In this document: positions 1-10,496 of the stretch, in pieces
Layout of the letters: each line of letters opens with the position of its first letter
Numbering within the stretch: the first letter of the stretch is position 1
Source: Actinomortierella ambigua
Taxonomy: Eukaryota; Mortierellomycota; Mortierellomycetes; Mortierellales; Mortierellaceae
Reading direction: 5' to 3'
NCBI GenBank assembly: GCA_016098155.1
Contig: JAAAJB010000002.1
Span: 62,001 to 126,000 of the forward strand
DNA: 64,000 nt
The notes under the pieces: generated by a model
Databases searched by the model: none
Told to the model about the DNA's origin: nothing
The model's input: the letters and a program-made list of their open reading frames with translations, nothing else
Program-made: the position numbers and the translations under genes

Positions 1-518
1 ACACCACCCCAGCCAAAGTGAGGAAGCCTTTAGCCGTGGAGAGGTCATATGGAGAGTCAAGCAGCGCACGGCTTAACCTATTGCTCTCATGGACCCAAGG
101 AGGACCCTGCTCGCATCTATTCCCGAAATCCGCACACAACGCCATGCTTGTTCTCAGACACTACCATTACCTTGAGCGTACACGATGGGGAGCAAATGAT
201 GTCGAGAGTGAAAGGATTAAAGAAGGTTAAAGATTCAATTTGAGTGGATTAATACGTAGTGGCAAAAAAATCACCATGACGTGTCAGGGGGGGCACCACA
301 CAAGCAAGATTTCCAATAAATACTTACTGAGGCAAAAGCACGTAACATCCGCACATTCCATCTTGCTTGAAGGTATGGATGTTTGTAACATCAGATGAAA
401 GGTGGCGAGCATTCTTGTGGTTGGCAAGATTGCACAAATATATCACCATGGATCAACGCTGGGACTTGACGTTATCTTATCAATTGCATACTTATATGCT
501 TTGCTGTCACTAGTATCA
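1..518. other. Left-edge non-coding stretch
   Basis: I see no convincing gene here. Short open frames exist on the plus strand at the far left and near 400, but none has a recognisable protein pattern or a clean splice link to the downstream gene. The interval probably contains the promoter of the gene starting at 519. Confidence 0.4.
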
Positions 519-2486
519 ATGCTTAAGCGACCTCTTGCAGACAACGACGGGGAACGCCGCAAGTCTAAGCGGTTGACAGCTGAGGGTGCCGATGGGATGA
601 TGGTAGGGGTCTTGAGATGCATATACATGGAAGGATGGTGTGTGTCATCAATCACTTCTTTTTTTTTTTTTTGTAACCTTGTCGTTGTTGCCTCTCGTTA
701 GGATGAGGCCTTTACTGAGACACTGACTTCAAAGGTGTTCGTCCGCCGCCCAACTCGCGTGCAAAAATGCGCAATACAATATATTACTGAAATGCGCCTG
801 AATCCGCGGCCTAGTGTCGAAGGATACCTGTCACATGTCCAGGCCGCCCATCTTCCAAGCAAGGTCAACTTTGGGGCCGCTTGGAATAAGCTCAAGGAGT
901 TTTTCAGCTCCAGTGACCCAGCAACCTACTCGGATATCGAGGACATGACAAACGTTCAAGCGCTTGTGGATGCATTCAAAGCACAGCGATGCATCCAGCC
1001 CACCCAACCTGGCTCAGTCCCCAGCACACGGCCCCAGGCCTCCATGTCCAGCGCAAGTAGCAACAACGTCAGCAGGAGCAGCAGCAGTAGGAGCAGCAAC
1101 AGCAGGAGCAGCAACAGGAGCAGCGGCAGTGGCAGCAGTAGCAAAAGCAGCGGCTTCAGTCTCAACTCCACCTTGTTGGCCCAGTTGCGACTGAACTTTG
1201 AGGCTAACTGGGATGCCTTCAAAGGGGAGCCATGGACCCTTCCATCTGGGGCAGCTTTGGATGACCTACTGCGAGGCCACGTCGTGGCCCTCGACTATGA
1301 GTCGACGATGCATTCGTGCATCATCAGCGACGTCGACGAGGTCCTCCGCCTGACCACCGATCCACGGGACCAACAGGAGTTGGAGCGAATGTTGTGTCAG
1401 CCTCGAGACGACAGTCTCTGGTCCCTGCCCGATGCTGAGTTACAGTATCTACAGCTCTATGACAAGCCGCCTGCTGTCATTGAGACGATGCTGAAGTTTG
1501 GCTACGGTACGGTACTTGAAAGTGCCAAGGCGGCCGCTACCGGACCCAGCGTCGACGCTGACACTAGTGGCAGCGCAGGCCCCAACATTGCCACCTCCGC
1601 CACCTCCGCCGCAATCTCCGCCACTCCTACCATTACCGCCGGAAGCTCCAGCCAAGTTCCTTCGGAAGAGTATTGCGCTCTTGTACATGAGCTTGTGAAT
1701 TGCCTGTACCGGATGTATAGAAGGAATGAATTCACCCTCCCTGGTACCAAATCCAAATCTTGGTATCAAGAGAATGTCTGGATTGTGCTGCACGAGCTCC
1801 TGAATGTAGAGGACACAATCTCTTACACGCCTGGCGAGTACCATTCCCGAGCATCAGGCGAGTACAAGTGGGCAGGGAGGGGGATTCACGGGGTCATTGT
1901 TTCCGTGGCCCCACAATTAGGACTAGGGGCAGTAAAGGCTACCGAAGCAGATCACGCGGGGCCAAATTCGGCCGAGGCTTTGCACGGTCGGCTCAAACTG
2001 GCCAAAACAATGAAGGACCAGTTTGACGAAATCTGCGACGCCAGTGCCGCGAATATCGACAAGATCTTGGCAGCTTCGCCATCCTTGGAGCGACCCAACC
2101 AAACCCCTTTGACCACCTATGGTCTTTTAGTTTCGGGAGGATCAATTTCCTTCTATAGCCTCCAACATCGCCGTGGCCGATTTTACCAGCTTTGTTGCGA
2201 GGGGACAGCGACACCTCCCTCTGTGTGGACGTCCGATGGACGCACTACGGCGAGGATACTCTCCGTAGTCTCATCTCTTTTATGTTTCCGTCGCCAGACG
2301 ATGGCCATGGCCTCCATAATCGACGATCTCATGCATGTGGGATTCCAGCTGCCTCCTGCTTCTGGCACAAACATTCAATCGAGATTGCCCGCCACCATCG
2401 TCACCCCGAATACATCTCCGCGGCTTCGCCCAGCCACAATCTTCACCACGCTCGACGATACGTCCTTCAGTGAATCGAGTTCATAG
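519..2486 (+). CDS. Lineage-specific protein of unknown function (two exons, 622 aa)
   Basis: I modelled two exons, 519-602 and 702-2486, joined by a 99-nt intron (gtaggg donor, ttag acceptor after a T-rich tract). Both sides are phase 0, and the join turns a start at ATG 519 (MLKRPLADND...) into one 622-residue frame. Residues about 110-175 are a Ser/Asn/Arg-rich linker encoded by AGC repeats. A second linker is Ala/Thr/Ser-rich. The C-terminal third has the pattern GPNSAEALHGRLKLAKTMKD followed by GLLVSGGSISFYSL and GRFYQL. From memory this resembles a large family of uncharacterised proteins in Mortierella-like fungi, possibly a degenerate PD-(D/E)XK-like fold; that link is inference. The gene ends convergently with the recombinase gene at 3853. 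No function is assigned. Confidence 0.7.
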
Positions 2487-3192
2487 ACGCCTATGCTCGC
2501 ACTGAAGTCCCGTCCGCCTTCTTCATGGAGTCTTGTTAGGGTGCGTGCAGCCAGCTTGTACATAGTGTATTTGTAGCGTGTAAAAAATATCATTTTCTCT
2601 TCATTTTCCAGTAGTATCACGTTTTCGGAAACATCTGCTCCTGAGTGAAATTCTTTTCAGCTACAAACTTATCCAGCTGAATGGAGTGATTCTTTTGTTG
2701 TCTTTGTGTTGGGGGTCTGGCTGCCATCTATGTTTTGATTGTGTTCCACTCTCCTTGTAGGCTTGTCGGTTGGCAGATGCTGATCCAGTATAAGCAACCC
2801 GGTTTCTTGAAAATCTTTGACTTTTAAGTCCAGCTTAGGCTTGTGTGACCCAGCTATCCAGCATGCCAGCGTTACTCTAGAGGCAGAAAAATAGTAATTT
2901 CGTTTTGTCAAATCATGGAGATGATCCAGGTCTCCATCCATGGACATGGTGATAAATTACTTACTGGCACAAGTGCGACCAGGAACAATTGAGTCAAACG
3001 AGAACTTGATTCTTTGTGTCAGAGCCCCATCTCTAAGCATTGTTTTGCCTGTATGCAGATCTGGAAATCTTTGGTGTAGGTAAGGTCGAGTAGGTTATTG
3101 AGAGGCATCTGATGATGGATTGGCTTATTGTAGCGCGTGCTCGCTTGCCTCCTTTAATTCAAATTTGAAAGAGCATGGAATTAGTGACCCCT

Positions 3193-3255
<63 letters not shown>

Positions 3256-3852
3256 TGTGTGTGTGTCACATATTGTCTCCGTTGCCATCTGTGCTACCAT
3301 CTTCGCTGCCATCTTCGCTGTCGTGCAAGCCAGCGGCGAAGTATTGTACAAACATGACTGCATTATTTTCACGTAGACCAGAGGGCACTTGTGCAGAGAA
3401 CTTGGTCACAGGTACCCAGGACCTCTGTGCATTGAGAAACGAAGGGCAGAACCTGTGCGGACAAAAAAAAACCTCCCTACATTCAGTAACTAGTACCACA
3501 ACAGGAAGCTTGTTCGCTAGAAGAGTGACATCTCTCCCTAGATGAGTTAGAAAGCGCCGCCATATCAGTATCATAATCCTCATCCGACCAAATGCTCCAA
3601 TAGGCCACATTCATTGTTCACCTTCACTCCTTCCAATCTGCTCTTCTATTATCCTAATCTCTCTCTCTTTTTTCTCGCCATCGCTGACAAAGCTACCTCC
3701 CCTTTCTTCATTTCACGCCACAAAATCTTCTGCTTCGTTAACCTCATTCAAGGGAAGAGTGCTTTTCCAGTCTTTAATCCATGTCACAGCTCAGAACACG
3801 CTCTATATCCTCTTGAAGACTCTGTACCGCATCTATGCATCAATGCACCCAT
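2487..3852. other. Convergent intergenic region
   Basis: This is the 3'-to-3' spacer between the unknown gene ending at 2486 and the recombinase gene ending at 3853. It holds a compound GA/GT microsatellite near 3.2 kb. Open frames in it are short or antisense to repeats, and I could not support a gene. Confidence 0.5.
3197..3266. repeat. Compound (GA)n(GT)n microsatellite
   Basis: About 28 GA dinucleotides run directly into about 7 GT dinucleotides. The apparent Arg-Glu and Leu-Ser repeat frames through it are artefacts of the repeat. Confidence 0.95.
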
Positions 3853-6800
3853 TCATTTATTGTTCTCTTTCCCCTCTAGTTCCTCGAGTTTAGTCTGGCA
3901 AACAGCCCAAAATTTAGGCGTGCTGCCCGTGCTGTTGTACAACTCCCTGAGGATCTCCACGGCATCGGGATATGATTTGCCTCTGCACAGGAGAGAGTCG
4001 AGGTATTGCTTGACAAACGACCTGTTGCGTAGCATTCTCTTTGCATTGCTATCCTTTGTGGAGTCGGGATCAAACTTGAAGCGCTTGAGGTGTGCCTTGA
4101 CCTGTGTCCAATTGTGCTGTTCCTCCAGAAGCTCCTCAAGCGAAAGCCTCCGAGCACCTGGATCGTGGTCGTACTTCACCTGAAATCTCCGCAGTTGGGC
4201 AATTTTGGCTTCGTGTGAATGTGGTGGTGGTGGTGGTGGTGATGGCCATGGCGATGTGTTCTCTGACGTAGACGGTGCACGCTCTATCTCTGCGGCGAGT
4301 GTAGGCGGCGTGAGAGCACTGGGAGGTGTGGATGTAGAAGCTGGTAGGATTCGGCGCCCAGGGATGAGCGAATCTGAGCTCCCATGAATGCTGCTGCTGG
4401 CTGCTGAATGCTGTTGCTGCTGCGCAACTAACGACGGAGCATAGGATTGGCTACGCATGAAGGCGGTGTGGAGGCGACTGAGGTTTCTTGTTAGTGACTG
4501 TTGCTCCTCTCGTATCTCCTTGACGGATGACTCGATTGGACGAAGCATCTGCTGCATCGCTCGCGTCTGCAGCCTGTTGGATGATTCTGGGTCAAGGCCT
4601 GCCGATGATGATGATGTCATCGTCGTCTCAGGGGTCTGAGAAGTCTCCTTCATAGCTGCCCACACTTTGTCACGAAAGGCAAGAAACTCATCGCATTTGA
4701 AAACATCGGGGTGGGCGTCCAAAAGCGGCATGGAGACCCCCGCCCATGCCGGTTCCGTCTCTTTAATGTAGAGGTAGGCTGCCGCGTCCTGCAATATCAC
4801 GTGCCGTAGTCGAGCGAGCATCAGCAAGAACTTTTGTTGCGAGGAATATTGAGTGACGGAGCGGTTAGCGTCCTGCTCTCTTGTCTGCTCATGCGGAAAA
4901 ACAGGGTGAGGGAGCAAATCGTTGCTGGCTGCCTCGGCAAGTTTGTTCGTGTCGCGCATCTCTCGATCAACCCCTGCAATCCATGCAATGTGGCTGTTGG
5001 ACTCGGCTATGGGGTCAAACAATGCCTCCTCGATAAAGGGAAAGATCTTGCGTTGTAGGCTGAGATCCGGAAGAACGATATTCCTCGCCAGGAAAAAGCT
5101 GGTATTTTTGAAGCCTGCCATGCCGACGGCAAAGTTTGATGAAATGTCAGAGAGGTGGTTGGGTCGCAACCTTCCAGTTCCTTGAGCCCATCGGCCGCCC
5201 ATTTGGACGTCCTCCTCCCGCAGTCCCATGTTTTGCGCTTCGATTGCTCCGCTGTGCCGCCCTGAATGAGTCACCATGCTAATCGCGAGCCCTTGGCGTT
5301 GGAGGACCTTGGCGGTCGCATCTCGCGTGGTACCGTACGAGATAGGTTTGGTTGGTTTGCTGTCCGCCACCATGACCTTGTGGTCTTTCCACGATCTACT
5401 CTTCCATTGAGGTTGGTTCCTTTCATTCTATGAGATGATAATATTTTTTTAAAGAAAAAAAAATGATGCGTTTTTTAGCATGGGTACCACAGCCTCTCCT
5501 GCCCCACATTTTTTTTTTTTTTTTTTTGCGCATGTGTGTCATGTGTGTGTATAGAAATGTTGACAATGAAAATTTTGAGAGAAAACTTACCTTCCAGATG
5601 TGAAAGAGATAGAATGCGAAAGCGCTGATAGCGCATCGCCTCACGTCTTTGTGCCTGACCGCAGTACCAAATTCTTGCTTGCCCGCGTGGTCTGTCTTGC
5701 TACGGTGGAATTTGAACAACAGCATCGAGAGTGTTTGAGCGCCAGGCTCATCAGTATCGAGCTGATCCATGAAACAGTCGCTGAGGTTGAGGTTGCGGAG
5801 GTCCTCGTCATGGAGAAGCATGCTGTGTCTGATCGCAAGGGCAAAGTGTTCGCGCGCGCGTAGAGCAGGATCGTTCGGCCAGAGAGGCAATGCCGGACGT
5901 GGGTGATTGACCCAGCAGTCAAGTAGCAGCCTCACATGATCAGGGACCGAGTATGCGTCGCATGTGTAATCCCTAGTGGCATTGACCGTGCCCCATACTA
6001 GACCTTGCAGGTAGTTGTCGATCAACGAGGTAACGGTCTTGTCCTGCCTGAGGTTGGGGTGCCCATTTGGGCGCAAGCGACGAGTTCTCTGGCGCGAGTG
6101 CAGGAAAACCAAAGCTTTGAGGCTAATCAGCATAGTTTCTCTGCCAAGCGGTACCTTGAGCGTCTTTCGTCCTAGTCTTTGGCCTTGGTCTGGCTGTAAA
6201 GCGTCTATGACTTTTTTTTTGTGTGTGCGTGTGCGTGTGCGTGTGCGTGTGTGGCAAACCAGTTTAAGAATGTAGGGGAGGATAGTGTCAACATACTTTC
6301 TCCAATACTTGTAGGCCCTCCAATACCACTTCTGCTTCTCCAATATTCCTTCCATTTCTCCAATTAATACCTTCCGTCATGTCGACAACTGTGAGCTTCC
6401 AATTTTGGACAGACGTGGACAATCCGGAGGCACGGGTGTATGGGTTGCGGGGAAGGTTTTCCAGTATGCTTGAAATGGGATTGACTCCTTGGTTGACTTT
6501 CTGGTTGGAGTCATCTCCCACTCGCCGAGAGATAACGCATGCGTTGGGTGGTGCGTCCTGGATAGTGCGATAGACTGGGAATGGTTTGGTGTAATCTTTG
6601 TCTTGGTAGAAGAACTTGTGTTTCATGAGCTTGAACATAACGTCTTGGAAGAACGCCACCACCTTCCCTTCTGTCACTTCGTAACGAGCATCGCCCTCGC
6701 CAGCGTGCTTTTTGTCGCAGTAATTCTAATTTATGCGACAGTAATGAGTGGCGTCAGCATGGCAAGCAGCATCAACATAGAAAATAGAAAAAGCACATCC

Positions 6801-7573
6801 AAGGAAGAGGACATTTGTCTACCTTATAATGAATCAGGTAGGTCCTGTAGTTTCGCGTCGTGTTTTTGCTGCCTGCGTCAAGATTTAACGCCGCCACATG
6901 CTCCTTCATCATGTCTTCTCTGTATCGTTGAATGGCCAGGGCAGCATGCGAGGAGCGCTGCATCTGATTCTGCGGTACAGAGGCCTCGGCAGTAGCCACG
7001 GATTCATTGTCCATCTCCTTCTCTACGGGCTTGAAAACGAGCTCGAACAGTAGCTTCTCGAATGACACGATTCCTTTGGTTTTTGGAGTCGTGGAGCAAG
7101 AAGGCGGGGGTTAGTCTGGCAGCACAACTTCGTACTTTTCCTCTACAAGAAGAAACAGAATGTTACGCACGATTTTTACGGCCTCTTGGTATCATAGTAC
7201 TTTGTCCACCTTGTTCAACGTTCTGCTCTGCCTCAATATCATCCACAGTATCCACATCCTCTTCCTCGCTCTCGCTGGAGGCCTCATCGGTGACTATAGC
7301 CATGCTTATGCTGGATGCAGAGCTCTCGTCTGAGCTGGCTACGGGAGACACGTCACTCAACACCTCATGGGTCTTGTGACGCTTGTACATGCGACCTGAC
7401 CGGCGTCTCTTCTTATTTGTTGTCGTGGTAGGAAGCGGTAGAGCTGGGCGAGCTGCTGTTTCCGACATGAATGTCTGTCTGGCTTCTCCAGGGGCCTGTC
7501 GTGCACGGCCATAGCGCTTGACAGGTGATTGAGAGGAGTCATTCGAGAGGTTGATGACCGTGGTAGAGTCCAT
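3853..7573 (-). CDS. Crypton-type tyrosine recombinase / Ndc10-like protein with GCR1_C-like tail
   Basis: Five exons close in frame: 7573-7180, 7073-6823, 6725-6297, 6193-5591 and 5427-3853, giving 1083 aa. Residues 1-135 are acidic and low-complexity. Residues about 190-250 look like an N-terminal core-binding domain (NTTRNYRTYL, VTEGKVVAFFQD). Residues about 460-670 carry the catalytic-fold region: MLLHDEDLRNLNLSD, then THSGRHSGA (HxxR, H613/R616) and GGRW (W639). The C-terminal about 100 residues (LSLEELLEEQHNW to FWAVCQTKLEEL) look like the GCR1_C DNA-binding domain found in fungal Cryptons and Gcr1. Ndc10 of the yeast CBF3 kinetochore complex derives from this recombinase family. No tyrosine follows GRW for about 100 residues, so the nucleophile appears missing, and the first catalytic Arg position reads His. 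Either a decayed element or a domesticated DNA-binding protein fits; the intact frame favours function. I found no clear element ends. Confidence 0.85.
6221..6253. repeat. (GTGTGC)n/(GT)n microsatellite in recombinase intron 3
   Basis: A GTGTGC-type tract beside a T run lies inside the intron between recombinase exons 3 and 4. On the coding strand it forms a CA-rich stretch just upstream of the acceptor. Reading through it gives a false Thr-Arg repeat. Confidence 0.9.
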
Positions 7574-8895
7574 AGTTGAGCGAGCGAGTGGGTGCGGATG
7601 ATGTGCGATGAGAGAGATGTCCAAGACATTACAATGTGTGCCAAGCATGAACACCAAATCACGCGTTCACGCGCCACTAGAGTGGCAACTTTAATTTGGA
7701 TTGGAATCTGAATGGAGAAAAAACATTGCTCGAGTCATTGGCAACAACGAACATCACCTGGCTCGAAGAGCTCTCCTTTGACTTCGTGACAGAGGCGATG
7801 GAAATGCGCTGCTAGCTCTTGGCGCTTGGCAAGGCTGCACGCCCTGTGCTTCTTTGTCCTGACGACTGAGTCTCGTAGTCTACTAATCAAAGGCACTGTG
7901 CGTTTCTGCCTTTGTTCCCCCCTCGCAACACAATCGATCGGTCCGCACCGAGGTGTTGCCTAACAGCTGGGAACAAGTCGAGGGTTCGAGCGATAACGGA
8001 TGCTGTGTTTCCAGGATCGGCCTGCGGCGGCACATCGCCGATTCCATTCCCTGGCCCGGCACTGGGAAGGTTGCCAGCTTCGTCCCTAGCTTTGGCGTTG
8101 GCGTCTGGCACTTCACCAGCCTCGCCCTCTTGTTAAATCCCTTGAGCGGCGGGTTGAATAATGTATATCTTGAATCCGTGGCGACGGAGCACTCGTTTCA
8201 TTACATACAAGTGCCACCTGCATACATGGTGCGCTATTGGTGGCAAAGTCTGGACATACGCGCGACTTGATCGATTTCCTGACCCTGTCTATGTGAACTC
8301 TCTACTCGATATCGACTTGGCGTGAACGATTTGACAAAGACCTCAAAGTGGTTATTCATTAGTACATATCCTCCTCTTGGATACAGTACAATAGGAAAAT
8401 GGCATATTAAACTATATAAACCTCATCTCTCGTCTACTCTGATCACATCCATGGGTCTTCCCTGCAATAAAGCAACACGGATCCTTTTCTTCATCTCGCT
8501 AATGAAAGTGAAGATATGAGACTTGTCGTTGGTCACACACACACTGTAAGGCTTTATTCTAACCTTGACATACACCAAGCTTAGAATAAAGCCCGACTGT
8601 GTGATCAACGACAAGTCTCATATTTTCATGCTATGGGGAATGAATGGGTCGACAAAAAGGGGGAGTGGCGGGTGTGCGAGAGTGTGTACGAGCGAGTGGA
8701 ATGAGACCAAGTCCTCTCTCACCCGCAACGAGGAATGAGAACCTACACATCAACAATTCTTTAATTCGAAAGCCTTCTTGAAATATATACAAGAAAATGA
8801 TACCAAGGGCCAGCCACAGGGGGCACATGTGAGCTACTTGAAATGGAGCAGCTTCTTGTTTGTTTTTTTTTCTCACACAAATACAAAGTCATCAC
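7574..8895. other. Intergenic region between recombinase 5' end and SOD 3' end
   Basis: The region is upstream of the recombinase start and downstream of the superoxide dismutase stop. 7.88-8.14 kb is more GC-rich and has open frames on both strands (60-105 codons) without a recognisable family; it may be an eroded coding fragment. A long inverted repeat at 8514-8623 is listed separately. Nothing else could be assigned. Confidence 0.45.
8514..8623. repeat. Near-perfect 110-bp inverted repeat (hairpin/foldback)
   Basis: The left arm 8514-8562 pairs with the right arm 8581-8623 around an 18-nt loop. The outer 18 nt (8514-8531 against 8606-8623) are exactly complementary, and so are the inner 13 nt (8550-8562 against 8581-8593). 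The middle is a CA-rich stretch with one mismatch and a short length difference. It lies about 270 bp beyond the SOD stop codon. It could be a foldback/MITE-like relic, or a hairpin in a transcript of either strand. Confidence 0.85.
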
Positions 8896-9019
8896 TTAGG
8901 CATCGATCGGCACAACCTCTCCCTTGGAGGCATAGTCGTCGTAGTATTGAACAACCTTGTCCCAGTTGACCACGTTCCACCAGTTCTCAATATACTCTGG
9001 ACGACGGTTCTGGTACTTG

Positions 9020-9051
<32 letters not shown>

Positions 9052-9841
9052 CAGGATCGGGATCATGGTCTTGTCCACTAAACCTTCCATCAGCGGATTG
9101 TCCTGGTTGGGCGTCGAGCTCACCGCGAGCTTTCCCTGCTCACCCACACCGAGCCACGCCCAGCCAGAGCCGAAGCGCGTGATGGCGGCAGTGGTAAACT
9201 CCTTCTTGAAGGTATCAAACGACCCAAAGTCCTCGTCGATCTTTTTCGCCAACAGGCCAGTCGGCTTCACGTTGCTGGTGCCGATCGGGGCCATCATCTT
9301 CCAGAACAGGGAGTGGTTGTAGTGTCCTCCACCTTTTTTGTTGTTGTTTTTGTTATAGGGGTAAGAATATTACAGGGGGGGGGGTGAGCGCATGAAGGGC
9401 AGGCACATCTTCTCTTTATTCCCCACACTCGCGTCCTTCTGAGTGACAAAATAAAAAAAAAGGGGGGGGGGGCTTCTTACCATTATTGCGGATGGCGGCA
9501 CCGAGTTGACCTGCCTTGGCCACAATCGAATTGAGGTCCAAAGTACACTAAGGTTGGCGACGATATGTAGATAAGAAAAAGGAAAACAGGCCCTTGGTTA
9601 ACATATTCATGTAGACTACTCTACACGACGGTACCGCATACCGCCAGCTCAAGACTCCCACTATCGATCTTTGTCCAACAGATGAGGCGGTCGTGCGTAC
9701 GTTTTGGGCAGTAACTGCATTGTTGAGGTTGGTGACATAGGCGTTGTGGTGAAAGTCGTGGTGCTTCACCATTGTTTCGGTGTCGACATGTGGGTTCAAG
9801 GCCTCGTAGGTGTAAGGCAGGGCAGGGACTGAGAATGTCAT
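8896..9841 (-). CDS. SOD2: Manganese superoxide dismutase
   Basis: Three exons, 9841-9701, 9547-9481 and 9332-8896, join in frame to 214 aa. The enzyme dismutates superoxide to hydrogen peroxide and oxygen. The N-terminal helical domain has the [10 protein letters not shown] metal-ligand segment. The second ligand lies in [10 protein letters not shown], whose GG pair spans intron 2. The C-terminal alpha/beta domain carries the signature DVWEHAYY, which supplies Asp and His ligands, and [10 protein letters not shown] Gln in TPNQD sits where Mn-type enzymes place the active-site Gln, so Mn rather than Fe is likely. The predicted start, [10 protein letters not shown], leaves no mitochondrial presequence. 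A cytosolic isoform is possible, but a CT-rich tract ending in ag just upstream of the ATG could also be the acceptor of an unseen 5' exon. Confidence 0.93.
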
Positions 9842-10496
9842 TTTGGGGAGACGAAGAGGGGGGTCAACGGGCTTTGAAGAGAGAGAGAGAGAGAGAGAGA
9901 GGGTGGAGAGATAGAAGAAAGAAAAAGGTGGTGGTGGAGGGGGAGGGGGGGTGCTTTTAACCTTCCTGGTGCGATGACGCCTTCTCTTCGAAACCCTCTG
10001 TGTGGGTGGGAACAAGGTGCTTGGGATAAGAGGGGTAGTAATAATTGTTTACTTGACAGCGCAGTTGGTATGTGTCTGTCCTCAGCATGAAGGAGGCCCA
10101 GAGCCAGCAGCAATACTGTTCCAAACCTGTTTGTGTAGTGCCCGATCTTTCTACTCGTGGGGTGGTGGACAGGTCTTGAATGAGGCCCTGGGTTGTCCAT
10201 GCTGATGTTGCGACACACAACACTCTCCAGAGAAGAGACAATCGTGTGCGTCCGGTCTGGTCTGGTCCATCCAGCGACAGACCGAGTGAGGTGGGAAGGG
10301 GCAAGATAGATGGAGTTGACAGACAGCGGACTTTGAACGTAAATCTGACGTTTCAAAGCCTCAAAGGTACTCTTTTTTTTCCCATGCAACATGACACGTC
10401 AAAACCAAATTTGTATTTGTGTTTATGGTTGGGAAAAAAAGAACATACTGAACATCTTCGGTGTATTACTATTTACAATCAAAACAAACGTTCCGT
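9842..10496. other. SOD upstream region
   Basis: Between the SOD start and the stop of the methyltransferase gene lies about 650 bp with a GA-rich tract (CT-rich on the SOD coding strand) at 9877-9903. It is likely the SOD promoter and 5' leader. The open frames in it are low-complexity and unrecognised. Confidence 0.5.

Noticed and set aside
402..701. Open frame beginning at 402 ahead of the first gene
   Set aside because: Its first codon is GTG and its end runs through the intron; only the part from ATG 519 to 602 is used as exon 1.
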